6,483 nt of DNA from Prolixibacteraceae bacterium. GTDB lineage: Bacteria; Bacteroidota; Bacteroidia; Bacteroidales; Prolixibacteraceae. Below, one piece after another: positions 1 to 6,483 of this stretch (within the stretch, counting starts at the first letter, position 1; each line of letters begins with the position of its first letter). The DNA is taken from assembly GCA_016788685.1 (NCBI GenBank), contig JAEUSS010000535.1, positions 1 to 6,483 of the forward strand, in the 5' to 3' direction. Under the pieces are notes generated by a model that saw only the letters and a program-made list of their open reading frames with translations, did not search any database and had not been told where the DNA came from. Position numbers and translations under genes: made by a program.

Positions 1-1964
1 ATATCATAGCCATCTTTAATCAGAATGGAATCGGTTGTGAACCCATTTCCCGCGAAGAAGCCATTGGCGATGAACACTCACTGGGACTGATCGAACGTTT
101 TTTGAGTCTCAATTTTACTGAGAACCATCCGGCATTGGGAGGTATTGATTTTCGTGACCGGCTGAAAGTAATGGATCAGTTTGTGGACGTATTGTCATTA
201 AGCGATTACTCCCACATCCCGGCAGAACTCAGGCCAGCTTCGGAACATCCGCAGACCGGACTGCCTGTATCGCTGGTTTACCCTGTAAGTTATCACCTGC
301 CGTTTTCGCACATCACCAACCAGTTTATCTACATTCCCGATCAGCAGGAAATCAAAGGTTTTCTGGAAAGCAGCTACAAAAAGATCTTCAGCCTTTCTAA
401 ATTTTCTTCAGAAAACAAGGTCAATGCCGGGCTGATTGAATCCTTTTTGGATCAGGTGCAGACCTCAGGAGAGAAGATCGTGAAAACTCACTTTAATGTG
501 ATGTTATTCGATTCAGCATTGAAAGATTTGAAGCAGCACAAAAGCGAAACCAGTTCCGCTTTTTCGATGATGAACTGTTTTCCGTACCAGCATACCCACG
601 ATCTGCCGATGTTGTTTTTCTCCTGCGTTCCTTTTTCTACGCAGCTTCCGGAAACAGAGCTTTTCATTACTCAGGTTCCACAGGCTTGTTGTCTGACCAA
701 CTTCGAAGGTGAACTGAAAAACAGTGATTCGGATTTTACCATCCGACTTTCCGACCGTTTGGAAGGTTGCCCGATAAAGATTGACATTTCGGATGAACCG
801 ATGCACAAACATTTGATCCATAACCGCAATAAAATTATTATCGGCGGATCGGGTTCCGGAAAATCCTTTTTCACCAACCATTTGCTGCGGCAATATGCTG
901 AAAGTGAAAACTGCCACATTGTTTTGTTAGACGTTGGCCGAAGCTATGAACTACTGACCCATTACTTAAATGACCGGTTAAAAAACCAGGGCGGGGCCAT
1001 GATGGTTGAGTTCACTACAGAAAATCCGATCTCGTTCAATCCCTTCATTCTGGAAGGTGAACTGGACATTGAACGCAAACAGACCATCCTGTCAGTACTC
1101 TACACCATTTACAAGGAAAACCTTTCGGAGATGGAAAAGGATGTGATTGCACATTCATTGACAGAATTCTTTTCTGCTGGTTCAGGAGAACGTTCTTTCA
1201 ATGGTTATTATGAGTATTGCCAAAGCTACATTCCGGCACTGGTTACGGAGCAGTCAATCCAGTTCAACAGCAATGAGTTTTTCTTTATCCTGGGCAAATA
1301 TTACAGGGGAGGGGAATATGACTATCTGTTGAACAAGGAAATGGATACCGATGAGTTTTTCCGTTGCCCGTTTATTGTCTTTGAATTGGATAATATCAAG
1401 GACCATGCAACGATCTTCCCGGTAGCTACACTGATTATCATCGACATTTTTATGCAGAAAATGAGGCGGTTAAAGGGTGTTCGAAAGGTCATTTGTATTG
1501 AAGAAGCCTGGAAAGCCATTGCCACGCCCCAGATGGCCAGTTACATCAAATATTTTTACAAAACCATCCGAAAGTTCTTTGGAGAAGCGATGGTGGTTAC
1601 CCAGGAAGTGGACGATGTAATTTCTTCACCGGTGATCCGCGATGCGATCATCAACAATGCTGATACCCGAATTTTGCTTGATATGAGCAAATTCCGGAAC
1701 AAGTTCCAAAGCATCAGCGACACCCTTGGACTCTCAGAATTCCAGAAAGATCAGATCCTCTCGATCAACAAAAACCTGCCATCCGGAAGGAAGCTCAAGG
1801 AAGTCTTTATCGGGCTTGGAAGCTACTCACAGGTTTATGCACTGGAAGTCAGCAAACCCGAATACTACTGCTATACCTCTGAACAAAGCGAAAAGGAAAC
1901 GATCCTGAAAAAACTCCATGAAGAACAGGACTTATCCTTTGTCGAAATCCTCAAATCCATGTAA
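1..1964 (+). CDS. traG: TraG-family conjugation ATPase (VirB4-like), 5'-truncated
   Basis: The reading frame is open from the window edge (first full codon at base 3) to TAA at 1962-1964. It gives 653 visible residues, so the gene starts upstream; the TTG at 102 is an internal Leu codon, not a start. Walker A (GGSGSGKS) is at 843-866, visible residues 281-288. Walker B (VICIEE) is at 1488-1505, residues 496-501. The downstream VVTQEVDD block (around 1593-1616) and a later NNADTRILLD segment are typical of VirB4/TraG ATPases. The roughly 280 residues before Walker A match the N-terminal VirB4 region. Bacteroidota TraG proteins are usually a little over 800 residues, so about 150-200 N-terminal residues are probably missing. 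By family knowledge it works at the inner membrane and powers assembly of the conjugative secretion channel. It is followed after 19 bases by the traI-like gene. No frameshift or lost catalytic residue is seen. The class call is very secure. Confidence 0.95.
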   Translation, partial: IIAIFNQNGIGCEPISREEAIGDEHSLGLIERFLSLNFTENHPALGGIDFRDRLKVMDQFVDVLSLSDYSHIPAELRPASEHPQTGLPVSLVYPVSYHLPFSHITNQFIYIPDQQEIKGFLESSYKKIFSLSKFSSENKVNAGLIESFLDQVQTSGEKIVKTHFNVMLFDSALKDLKQHKSETSSAFSMMNCFPYQHTHDLPMLFFSCVPFSTQLPETELFITQVPQACCLTNFEGELKNSDSDFTIRLSDRLEGCPIKIDISDEPMHKHLIHNRNKIIIGGSGSGKSFFTNHLLRQYAESENCHIVLLDVGRSYELLTHYLNDRLKNQGGAMMVEFTTENPISFNPFILEGELDIERKQTILSVLYTIYKENLSEMEKDVIAHSLTEFFSAGSGERSFNGYYEYCQSYIPALVTEQSIQFNSNEFFFILGKYYRGGEYDYLLNKEMDTDEFFRCPFIVFELDNIKDHATIFPVATLIIIDIFMQKMRRLKGVRKVICIEEAWKAIATPQMASYIKYFYKTIRKFFGEAMVVTQEVDDVISSPVIRDAIINNADTRILLDMSKFRNKFQSISDTLGLSEFQKDQILSINKNLPSGRKLKEVFIGLGSYSQVYALEVSKPEYYCYTSEQSEKETILKKLHEEQDLSFVEILKSM

Positions 1965-1983
1965 AACATCAACAATTACAACA

Positions 1984-2640
1984 ATGAGAACAAAAGCAAC
2001 ATTTTTAACCATCGGGATAGTTGTTTTATTCAACACACTCTTCCCCCAAAACACCTTCGCCCAGGCCCCGGTTACCGATGTGGGGGCAGGCATTCAGCGG
2101 GAAGCTTTATGGGAGCAGGAAAAGGGAATCCTGTCCGAAATCAACTGGTACAATGTGCTGATTAAAATCCTGAACGGCGACATCAAAGGCCTGACCCAGG
2201 AACTGGTGGGTATTGACCAAAAGAAGCTGGAAAGCCTTCAGAAAGTTTCTTACCTGATTAAAGATTACAAGCGCATCAAGCAGACCAAGGAGATGCTGGA
2301 TAAGATTATTTACATCTATACCACCAAACTGCCTTTGTTGGTTCAGGATGAAAACTTCACAACGAGACAAGCTGCGGTTATTGTCGAATCTTTTGACCTG
2401 GTGCTGGACGACAGCCGCCAGCTTGTATCCACCATCCTAAATTCCATCGTGGAAGACGACCTGTTTATGATGGACGACAAACAGAGGTATGACACCATCA
2501 ACGGGATTTACACCGAAGTGAAAAAACACTATGGAACCATCTGTTACCTCTATAATAAACTGGCCTGGGCATCCTACCAACGCAGTTTCAATACCGGACA
2601 GATCGAAAAATTCGCCTTTTACTATACTCTTTATGATTAA
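1984..2640 (+). CDS. traI: TraI-like secreted conjugation protein (DUF4141/TrbJ type)
   Basis: This encodes 218 residues. The start at 1984 is preferred over the in-frame ATG at 1918, which lies inside traG, because 1984 places a classic signal peptide at the N terminus: Arg2/Lys4, a hydrophobic core at residues 6-20, and a probable cut at TFA/QA (26/27). The mature protein looks mainly helical and charged. Residues 89-125 (SYLIKDYKRIKQT onward, ending in QDENFT) and 164-200 (DDKQRYDTINGIYTEVK, then a YNKLAWASY segment) resemble the conserved core and C-terminal block of Bacteroidota TraI/DUF4141 proteins. In CTnDOT-type operons TraI lies between traG and traJ, and here it directly follows traG. 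The likely role is a periplasmic component related to TrbJ/VirB5, acting in pilus or mating-pair formation; that role is inferred. The short C-terminal tail (about 203-218, aromatic-rich) may be lineage-specific. There is no Shine-Dalgarno; the leader is A/C-rich. Confidence 0.75.
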   Translation: MRTKATFLTIGIVVLFNTLFPQNTFAQAPVTDVGAGIQREALWEQEKGILSEINWYNVLIKILNGDIKGLTQELVGIDQKKLESLQKVSYLIKDYKRIKQTKEMLDKIIYIYTTKLPLLVQDENFTTRQAAVIVESFDLVLDDSRQLVSTILNSIVEDDLFMMDDKQRYDTINGIYTEVKKHYGTICYLYNKLAWASYQRSFNTGQIEKFAFYYTLYD

Positions 2641-2685
2641 GGATGATACTACAATCGAAACAACAGAAACCAAAAATCAAAGTAC

Positions 2686-3399
2686 ATGAAAACAATACTT
2701 TTCATTCTCATCTTTCCCTTGGCAGCACTGCTGCCGGGGAAGGAATTGAAAGCCCAGGTTTTTGACATCAAACCGTGGAGCGGCACTTATCCGGACATGC
2801 AGGGAACCTATCCACTTTCTTTTATGGCATTCAAAGGCTGGTTAATCCCAATTCCTCATGTTTTTATCAGGACCTGGCCAACACACTACTATGTGGAAGT
2901 TGTTGCACTTCCGGTCTATGATACTGAAGGTTATGCCGGATTGTTGAAAGTTAACTTGCTGAAACTTGCTGAACGGTTATTTGAAAAATCGCAGATGAAA
3001 GGCAGGCACGAGGAAACGGAACAGATCAAAAACAATACAGAAATCCAGCGCGACATCGAAAAGAAAATCTTCGATGCCAATTCCGACCAATTGCCCGATG
3101 TGTATAGCATTGCCTCCGGTTTTATCCGGCTATATGTTAGCATCGCTAACATGGACAAACTTGACAACTGCCAATGGCTCCGGCAAACGTATCAAAAGGA
3201 GGCCGATGAGTTACTGACACGGTTTATTTCTGTCAACCTGTTTATAACCGACCACGGCAAAAAGCTGGAAGCCTTTGATGAAATCCGTTGCGAGCTAAAC
3301 AAACAAATTGGCGAAACGGACTACACCTACCGAAAGGTACTACACCTTCAGGCTTTCAACAACAATGTGCCTCAATCCTATGCTTTCCTGAAGGATTAA
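2686..3399 (+). CDS. Unassigned secreted protein within the tra operon
   Basis: This encodes 237 residues that I do not recognise as a named family. An N-terminal signal peptide is clear: Lys2, hydrophobic residues 4-16, and a probable cut at LKA/Q (23/24). The early mature part (26-70) is rich in aromatic residues and prolines (W31, Y35, Y42, F46, F49, W52, F60, W64, Y68, Y69). Residues 84-133 are strongly charged and probably helical or coiled coil, followed by more helix at 139-210. Two cysteines remain in the mature chain (C162, C202) and could form a disulfide in the periplasm. It has no transmembrane helix beyond the signal and no lipobox. It lies 45 bases after the traI-like gene and 39 before traJ, on the same strand, so it is probably a periplasmic part or accessory of the transfer apparatus. 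A second VirB5/TrbJ-like subunit is one possibility, unproven. It is intact, with base composition like its neighbours. Confidence 0.85.
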   Translation: MKTILFILIFPLAALLPGKELKAQVFDIKPWSGTYPDMQGTYPLSFMAFKGWLIPIPHVFIRTWPTHYYVEVVALPVYDTEGYAGLLKVNLLKLAERLFEKSQMKGRHEETEQIKNNTEIQRDIEKKIFDANSDQLPDVYSIASGFIRLYVSIANMDKLDNCQWLRQTYQKEADELLTRFISVNLFITDHGKKLEAFDEIRCELNKQIGETDYTYRKVLHLQAFNNNVPQSYAFLKD

Positions 3400-3421
3400 C
3401 AATTAACTATTGATCATTAAC
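3395..3421 (+). repeat. Three short ATTAAC direct repeats before traJ
   Basis: The hexamer ATTAAC occurs at 3395-3400 (overlapping the stop codon of the upstream gene), 3402-3407 and 3416-3421, in the A/T-rich gap ahead of traJ. The copies are seen directly. No function can be assigned: they may simply reflect the A/T-rich, unstructured leaders that Bacteroidota genes use instead of a Shine-Dalgarno. Confidence 0.4.
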
Positions 3422-3438
3422 CATTTAAAACTTGATAC

Positions 3439-4389
3439 ATGCTTTTACAAGTAATGAGTACCAAAAGCTTTTTTCAATTTACAGATGTACTGGTCCGCGG
3501 CGGCCTGGACAATGCACAACTCTTGGTGAATATGGCTCGCGCCATTGGTGGTATTGCCGCTTTCCTGTACATCTCCAAACGCATCTACGAACAGCTGATT
3601 GCTGACAATCCCATCTCACTGTTACCACTTCTCCGGCCTTTTGCTCTGGTATTGGTGATTACTTTCTGGAGTCCGTTTGTTCACCTTCTGATGGTTCCCA
3701 CCAAAGGGCTGACCAAACTCTCTGAAGCTGTTTATGCCGACAAAAAACACATTGTAGCTGCCAAACTGGAAGAAAAGCAGGATGCTATCCTGGCGGTCGA
3801 TTTGCCTTCGTTTCAGGAAAACGAAGAAAAAGAAGCAGCACTTTGGGACAAAGGGGTTAACCTGCTTTTGACCACCTACAACATCGTTTCCGGAAGGGCA
3901 TTGATGCACCAGATAAACTTCTATCTGATGGACAGTGTCCGGCAACTGTTAGAATCCTTTTTTGAAGCTCTGGTTTACCTGATAGCTTTTCTGCGCACCG
4001 TCTTTTGTGTGCTGCTGATCATCTTTGGTCCGCTGGTGTTTGCTGTTTCCATTTTCGACGGCTTTCAGGATAATTATCTCCAATGGATTGCCCGCTTTGT
4101 GAACGTGAACCTGTATCTGCCCATAGCCCTGATTGTCCTTTCATTGGTTCAGGAAGTGTTGATTTATGTGCTTGATGCTGAGATTGCTGCCACCAAATCT
4201 TCTCTGATCTACCAGCCCTCGCTTTACTATGTTTCCAATATGGTTGTGCCGGTCTGCGGCATCGTTGGCCTGATGATGGTTCCCAAGATTGCATCGTGGA
4301 TTGTCAGCGCATCGGGAACAGGAAGCGGCGGGGGACGGATGGTGAAAACCGCGGCCATGATGATGATCACCAAAGGGGCTATGAAATAA
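3439..4389 (+). CDS. traJ: TraJ-family inner-membrane channel protein (VirB6/TrbL-like)
   Basis: This encodes 316 residues of a polytopic membrane protein, the expected size and type for Bacteroidota conjugative-transposon TraJ. Hydrophobic segments are visible at about 29-47 (weak), 65-86, 176-206 (long, possibly two spans), 221-245 and 264-290. A charged hydrophilic stretch at about 88-140 separates the first and second halves. The segment around residues 190-218 (IIFGPLVFAVSIFDGFQ, then WIARFVNVNLYLPIA) is characteristic of the family's VirB6-like core. The C terminus is glycine- and methionine-rich. By family knowledge it forms part of the inner-membrane translocation platform. ATG at 3439 is taken as the start; an in-frame ATG at 3454 is an alternative that would remove only five residues. 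Its place between the secreted genes and traK agrees with the standard order. Confidence 0.92.
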   Translation: MLLQVMSTKSFFQFTDVLVRGGLDNAQLLVNMARAIGGIAAFLYISKRIYEQLIADNPISLLPLLRPFALVLVITFWSPFVHLLMVPTKGLTKLSEAVYADKKHIVAAKLEEKQDAILAVDLPSFQENEEKEAALWDKGVNLLLTTYNIVSGRALMHQINFYLMDSVRQLLESFFEALVYLIAFLRTVFCVLLIIFGPLVFAVSIFDGFQDNYLQWIARFVNVNLYLPIALIVLSLVQEVLIYVLDAEIAATKSSLIYQPSLYYVSNMVVPVCGIVGLMMVPKIASWIVSASGTGSGGGRMVKTAAMMMITKGAMK

Positions 4390-4456
4390 TCCAGTAGAAA
4401 TATCTTGAGATGAATCTCCAATCATCAGTTATCAATACTAAACAATCAATCAAACG
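4390..4456 (+). other. traJ-traK intergenic gap, A/T-rich leader
   Basis: At 67 bases this is the longest non-coding gap in the window. The part nearest traK is poor in G and made of repeated ATCA-type words (for example CAATCAATCAAACG just before the ATG), as is usual for Bacteroidota translation starts. I see no convincing terminator hairpin and no TAnnTTTG-type promoter element, so readthrough into traK is likely. Confidence 0.5.
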
Positions 4457-5083
4457 ATGAATAAAATATTTGATATACAGCGTAAATTCCGGTTTACTGT
4501 TTACATCCTTTTGGCCGTAAGCCTGCTGATTACCGGATTCAGCACCTTTGTTTTCACCCGTTCAATCGGGTTGGTCGAACGCTCCCGGCAGAAAATCTAT
4601 GTTCTGGACAACGGTAAATCCCTTTTACTGGCTCTTCGTGCCGACATCACGGACAACCGGCCTTCAGAAGCCAAGGACCATGTGAAACGCTTCCATGAAC
4701 TGTTTTTTACGATGGAACCCGACAAGCAGTACATCGAGAACAATTCTCGTGAAGCACTGTATCTTGCCGACGGTTCGGCCATGAAGCAGTACCAGTCTTA
4801 CAAAGAAAACAACGTCTATAACCAGATCATTGCTTCCGACATCAGCATGACCCTTTCAACCGATTCGGTTCAGATCGACTTTTCCGCTTATCCTTATCAG
4901 TTCCGGTTTTTTGGCAGACAAAAGATTGTCCGCAAATCCAACATCACGATCCGCAATCTGGAAACTTCCGGACGGCTCCGCAACATCTCCCGGACTGACA
5001 ATAACCCGCACGGGTTCATGATCGAGGACTGGCTGATAACCGACAACAAAGATTTGGAAACGCTGAAGCGTAAATCCTTTTAA
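4457..5083 (+). CDS. traK: TraK-family conjugation protein (VirB8-like)
   Basis: This encodes 208 residues, almost exactly the usual TraK length. It is a bitopic inner-membrane protein: a short basic cytoplasmic N terminus (MNKIFDIQRKFR), one membrane span at about 14-35, and a soluble periplasmic domain. The early periplasmic part has the family's pattern around 62-90 (RADITDNRPSEAKDHVKRFH, then ELFFTMEPD). The C-terminal half carries a beta-rich VirB8-like region, with FRFFGRQKIVRKSNIT at about 149-164 and a terminal NNPHGFMIEDW block at about 182-192. By family knowledge VirB8-type proteins nucleate assembly between the inner-membrane platform and the scaffold. It sits 67 bases after traJ and 20 before traL, in the standard order. 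It is intact with no anomalies. Confidence 0.94.
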   Translation: MNKIFDIQRKFRFTVYILLAVSLLITGFSTFVFTRSIGLVERSRQKIYVLDNGKSLLLALRADITDNRPSEAKDHVKRFHELFFTMEPDKQYIENNSREALYLADGSAMKQYQSYKENNVYNQIIASDISMTLSTDSVQIDFSAYPYQFRFFGRQKIVRKSNITIRNLETSGRLRNISRTDNNPHGFMIEDWLITDNKDLETLKRKSF

Positions 5084-5103
5084 TTCTTAAAAAACCGACG
5101 ATT

Positions 5104-5457
5104 ATGAATACAGAAAATAAACAATCCAAAAACCTGGTGACCCGAATCAGTGAGGCCATCCGCTTCCATGAATGGATCTACCGGCTGGACCGGAAGGATC
5201 AAAAACTGGACCCGGCCAAGCGGAAGAAAAAATGGATCATCATCCTGGTTGCATCGTTCCTGATTTATGTGATTTCGTTCTTTATTTTCCCAAAACCGGC
5301 GATCACCTACGATCCCATTCAACCGGTCAGTGAAGGAACCCCGAATACAGCGAAAACCCTGAAACACAAAAAATCCCTCTCCTTTGAAATGCCTGTTGAC
5401 TCGTTTGAAACCATTCTAAAACAAGATATAAATGAAAAGTTACCTGAAAAGAAATAA
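5104..5457 (+). CDS. traL: TraL-like small single-span membrane protein
   Basis: This encodes 117 residues. A basic cytoplasmic N terminus (about 1-43, including the RFHEWIYRLDRKDQKLDP region and an RKKKK cluster) is followed by one membrane span at about 44-62 and a short periplasmic tail of about 55 residues. Size, topology and position between traK and traM match TraL (DUF3989-type) of Bacteroidota conjugative transposons. Sequence-level recognition of this small family is weaker than for its neighbours, so position carries much of the call. Its exact biochemical role is not known to me; it is presumably an inner-membrane part of the transfer complex. The last 26 bases overlap the start of traM, suggesting translational coupling. 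Confidence 0.8.
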   Translation: MNTENKQSKNLVTRISEAIRFHEWIYRLDRKDQKLDPAKRKKKWIIILVASFLIYVISFFIFPKPAITYDPIQPVSEGTPNTAKTLKHKKSLSFEMPVDSFETILKQDINEKLPEKK

Positions 5458-6483
5458 GCCGCTGCTTTTCCTTCCGCTGGTTTTGATCCCTTTTATTGTC
5501 CTGATATTCTATGTATTGGGAGGTGGCGAAAAGAAGGAAAAGGAAGAACAAAAGCAAAAAGAGCAGCAAGCGGTAAAGGGAGCCAATTACACCCTGCCGG
5601 ATGCTGATAAAAGCGTCGCGATTTACGACAAGATGGACAACTATTCCTCGAAAAAGGCAGTCACCACCAGTCGTAATTACAACATTGCTGGCGAGAGCGA
5701 TTCCACCAATGAGGAAACTTTGGCGGATGAAACGTTGACCGAAGAACAACTACTTTCCGAAAAGAAACACCTGTATAAGAACGATCCGGTTCCCGAGTTG
5801 AATGCTGATGTTTCCACCGACCTTATGGCACATATCCGGCAAAAGGAAAAGAAAGTCAGGGAAGATTTGGAAAACAGCCAGGCAGAAGCAAAATCACAAA
5901 ATGAGGATGCAGACTCAAATCAGGACGAGAAAAACAAAAGGGATTACAAGGATCAAAAAGGATCAACTGCAATTGCTCCAACCGGTATTGAAGAACTGGA
6001 CAATGTTTTCCGGCAAAATAGCAGGTTGGCCAAGCAGAATGATTCCTTGAACATACGGTTAAAGGAAACCTCTGCTAAAAATGAGAAGCTGGAAGCAGAA
6101 AAGAACAAACGTTTTACACTGGAGAAAAGTGGAAAGTCAGGGTTTAAACCCAAAGATACAGCAGTCCCGGTTATTGAAGCTGAAGTTTATGAAACCACCA
6201 CCGTGCTGACCGGCAACCGGGTTAAGCTACGACTATTGGAAGAAGCCTGGCTAAACGGGGTGAAAATTCCGGTCAACACCTTTTTGTATGGCATCTGTGA
6301 AGTCACCAATGAACGCCTTCAGATTGAAGTGCTGCAAATACCAGTAGGTGAAAAATTTGTTCCGGTTCAGGTATCGGTTTGCGATCTGGACGGATTTCCA
6401 GGCCTGTATGTTCCCGATAACGCCTCCCGAAAAGTTGCCAAAGAAGTTGGCAGCAGCGCCAACACTTCCTCTATGTTCGGTGT
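5432..6483 (+). CDS. traM: TraM-family conjugation scaffold protein (VirB10-like), 3'-truncated
   Basis: The frame opens with ATG at 5432, inside the end of traL, and stays open to the window edge, giving 350 complete codons. The N terminus MKSYLKRNKPLLFLPLVL begins a single membrane anchor (about 10-29), as in TraM. A long hydrophilic, charged linker follows (about 31-180), then a probable coiled coil at about 184-228 (TGIEELDNVFRQNSRLAKQN onward). A C-terminal domain starts near 248, with the family's hallmark blocks GNRVKLRLLEEAWLNGVKIP (261-280), TFLYGICEVTNERL (283-296) and CDLDGFPGLYVPD (317-329). By family knowledge TraM is the VirB10-like protein linking the inner-membrane platform to the outer-membrane complex. 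Only the C-terminal end (probably several tens of residues) is missing. The start at 5432 is chosen because it is the ATG that includes the membrane anchor; the frame is intact throughout. Confidence 0.94.
   Translation, partial: MKSYLKRNKPLLFLPLVLIPFIVLIFYVLGGGEKKEKEEQKQKEQQAVKGANYTLPDADKSVAIYDKMDNYSSKKAVTTSRNYNIAGESDSTNEETLADETLTEEQLLSEKKHLYKNDPVPELNADVSTDLMAHIRQKEKKVREDLENSQAEAKSQNEDADSNQDEKNKRDYKDQKGSTAIAPTGIEELDNVFRQNSRLAKQNDSLNIRLKETSAKNEKLEAEKNKRFTLEKSGKSGFKPKDTAVPVIEAEVYETTTVLTGNRVKLRLLEEAWLNGVKIPVNTFLYGICEVTNERLQIEVLQIPVGEKFVPVQVSVCDLDGFPGLYVPDNASRKVAKEVGSSANTSSMFG

Noticed and set aside
513..917. 134-codon minus-strand open frame
   Set aside because: It lies entirely antisense to the conserved traG ATPase sequence, including the region before and at Walker A. 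Its low-complexity composition shows no domain, so it is a shadow of the real gene.
1933..1941. TATCCTTTG, resembling the Bacteroidota -7 promoter element (TAnnTTTG)
   Set aside because: The spacer has three bases rather than two, no matching -33 TTTG element is seen upstream, and it lies inside the traG coding sequence.
4407..4418. GAGAT/ATCTC inverted repeat after traJ as a possible terminator
   Set aside because: The arms are only five bases with a two-base gap, so the hairpin would be very weak, and no T-run follows.
4019..4425. Several minus-strand open frames opposite the end of traJ
   Set aside because: They are antisense to conserved membrane-protein sequence, overlap one another in different frames and show no protein-family signal.
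5327..5749. 140-codon minus-strand open frame across traL and traM
   Set aside because: Its Leu/Phe-rich stretch is the complement of the Lys/Glu-rich TraM linker, which imitates a membrane segment. The + strand frames carry the conserved family motifs.
5802..6050. 82-codon + strand open frame inside traM
   Set aside because: It is out of frame with traM, highly basic and without recognisable features. The traM frame is continuous through this stretch and resumes with hallmark motifs.

Overview
The window is a slice of a Bacteroidota (Bacteroidetes) type IV secretion / conjugative-transfer operon. Its gene order matches the tra module of CTnDOT-like conjugative transposons and related integrative conjugative elements. 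All seven genes lie on the + strand, densely packed, and both outermost genes run off the window. Evidence for Bacteroidota: the TraG/TraJ/TraK/TraL/TraM protein types belong to that phylum's transfer systems. Start codons also lack Shine-Dalgarno purine runs and follow A/T-rich leaders, and the exported proteins carry signal peptides ending in A/Q junctions. Genus and species cannot be told from this window.

Layout: (1) traG, 5'-truncated, a VirB4-class conjugation ATPase with intact Walker A and B motifs (to 1964). (2) A traI-like secreted helical protein of the DUF4141/TrbJ kind (1984-2640). (3) A secreted 237-residue protein that I cannot assign to a family (2686-3399). (4) traJ, a polytopic VirB6/TrbL-like inner-membrane channel protein (3439-4389). 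(5) traK, a VirB8-like bitopic protein (4457-5083). (6) traL, a small single-span membrane protein (5104-5457). (7) traM, a VirB10-like scaffold protein that starts inside traL and runs off the right edge (5432-6483).

Together these would supply the energy-providing ATPase, the inner-membrane platform (TraJ, TraK, TraL), the envelope-spanning scaffold (TraM) and secreted periplasmic components (TraI-like and the unassigned protein) of a mating-pair-formation apparatus. No relaxase, coupling protein, oriT, integrase, cargo gene, RNA gene or CRISPR array is visible. No intergenic gap exceeds 67 bases and I see no internal promoter or terminator, so the genes are probably one transcript.

The main novelty candidate is the unassigned secreted protein between traI and traJ. 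The rest is a recognisable but apparently divergent version of a known machine.
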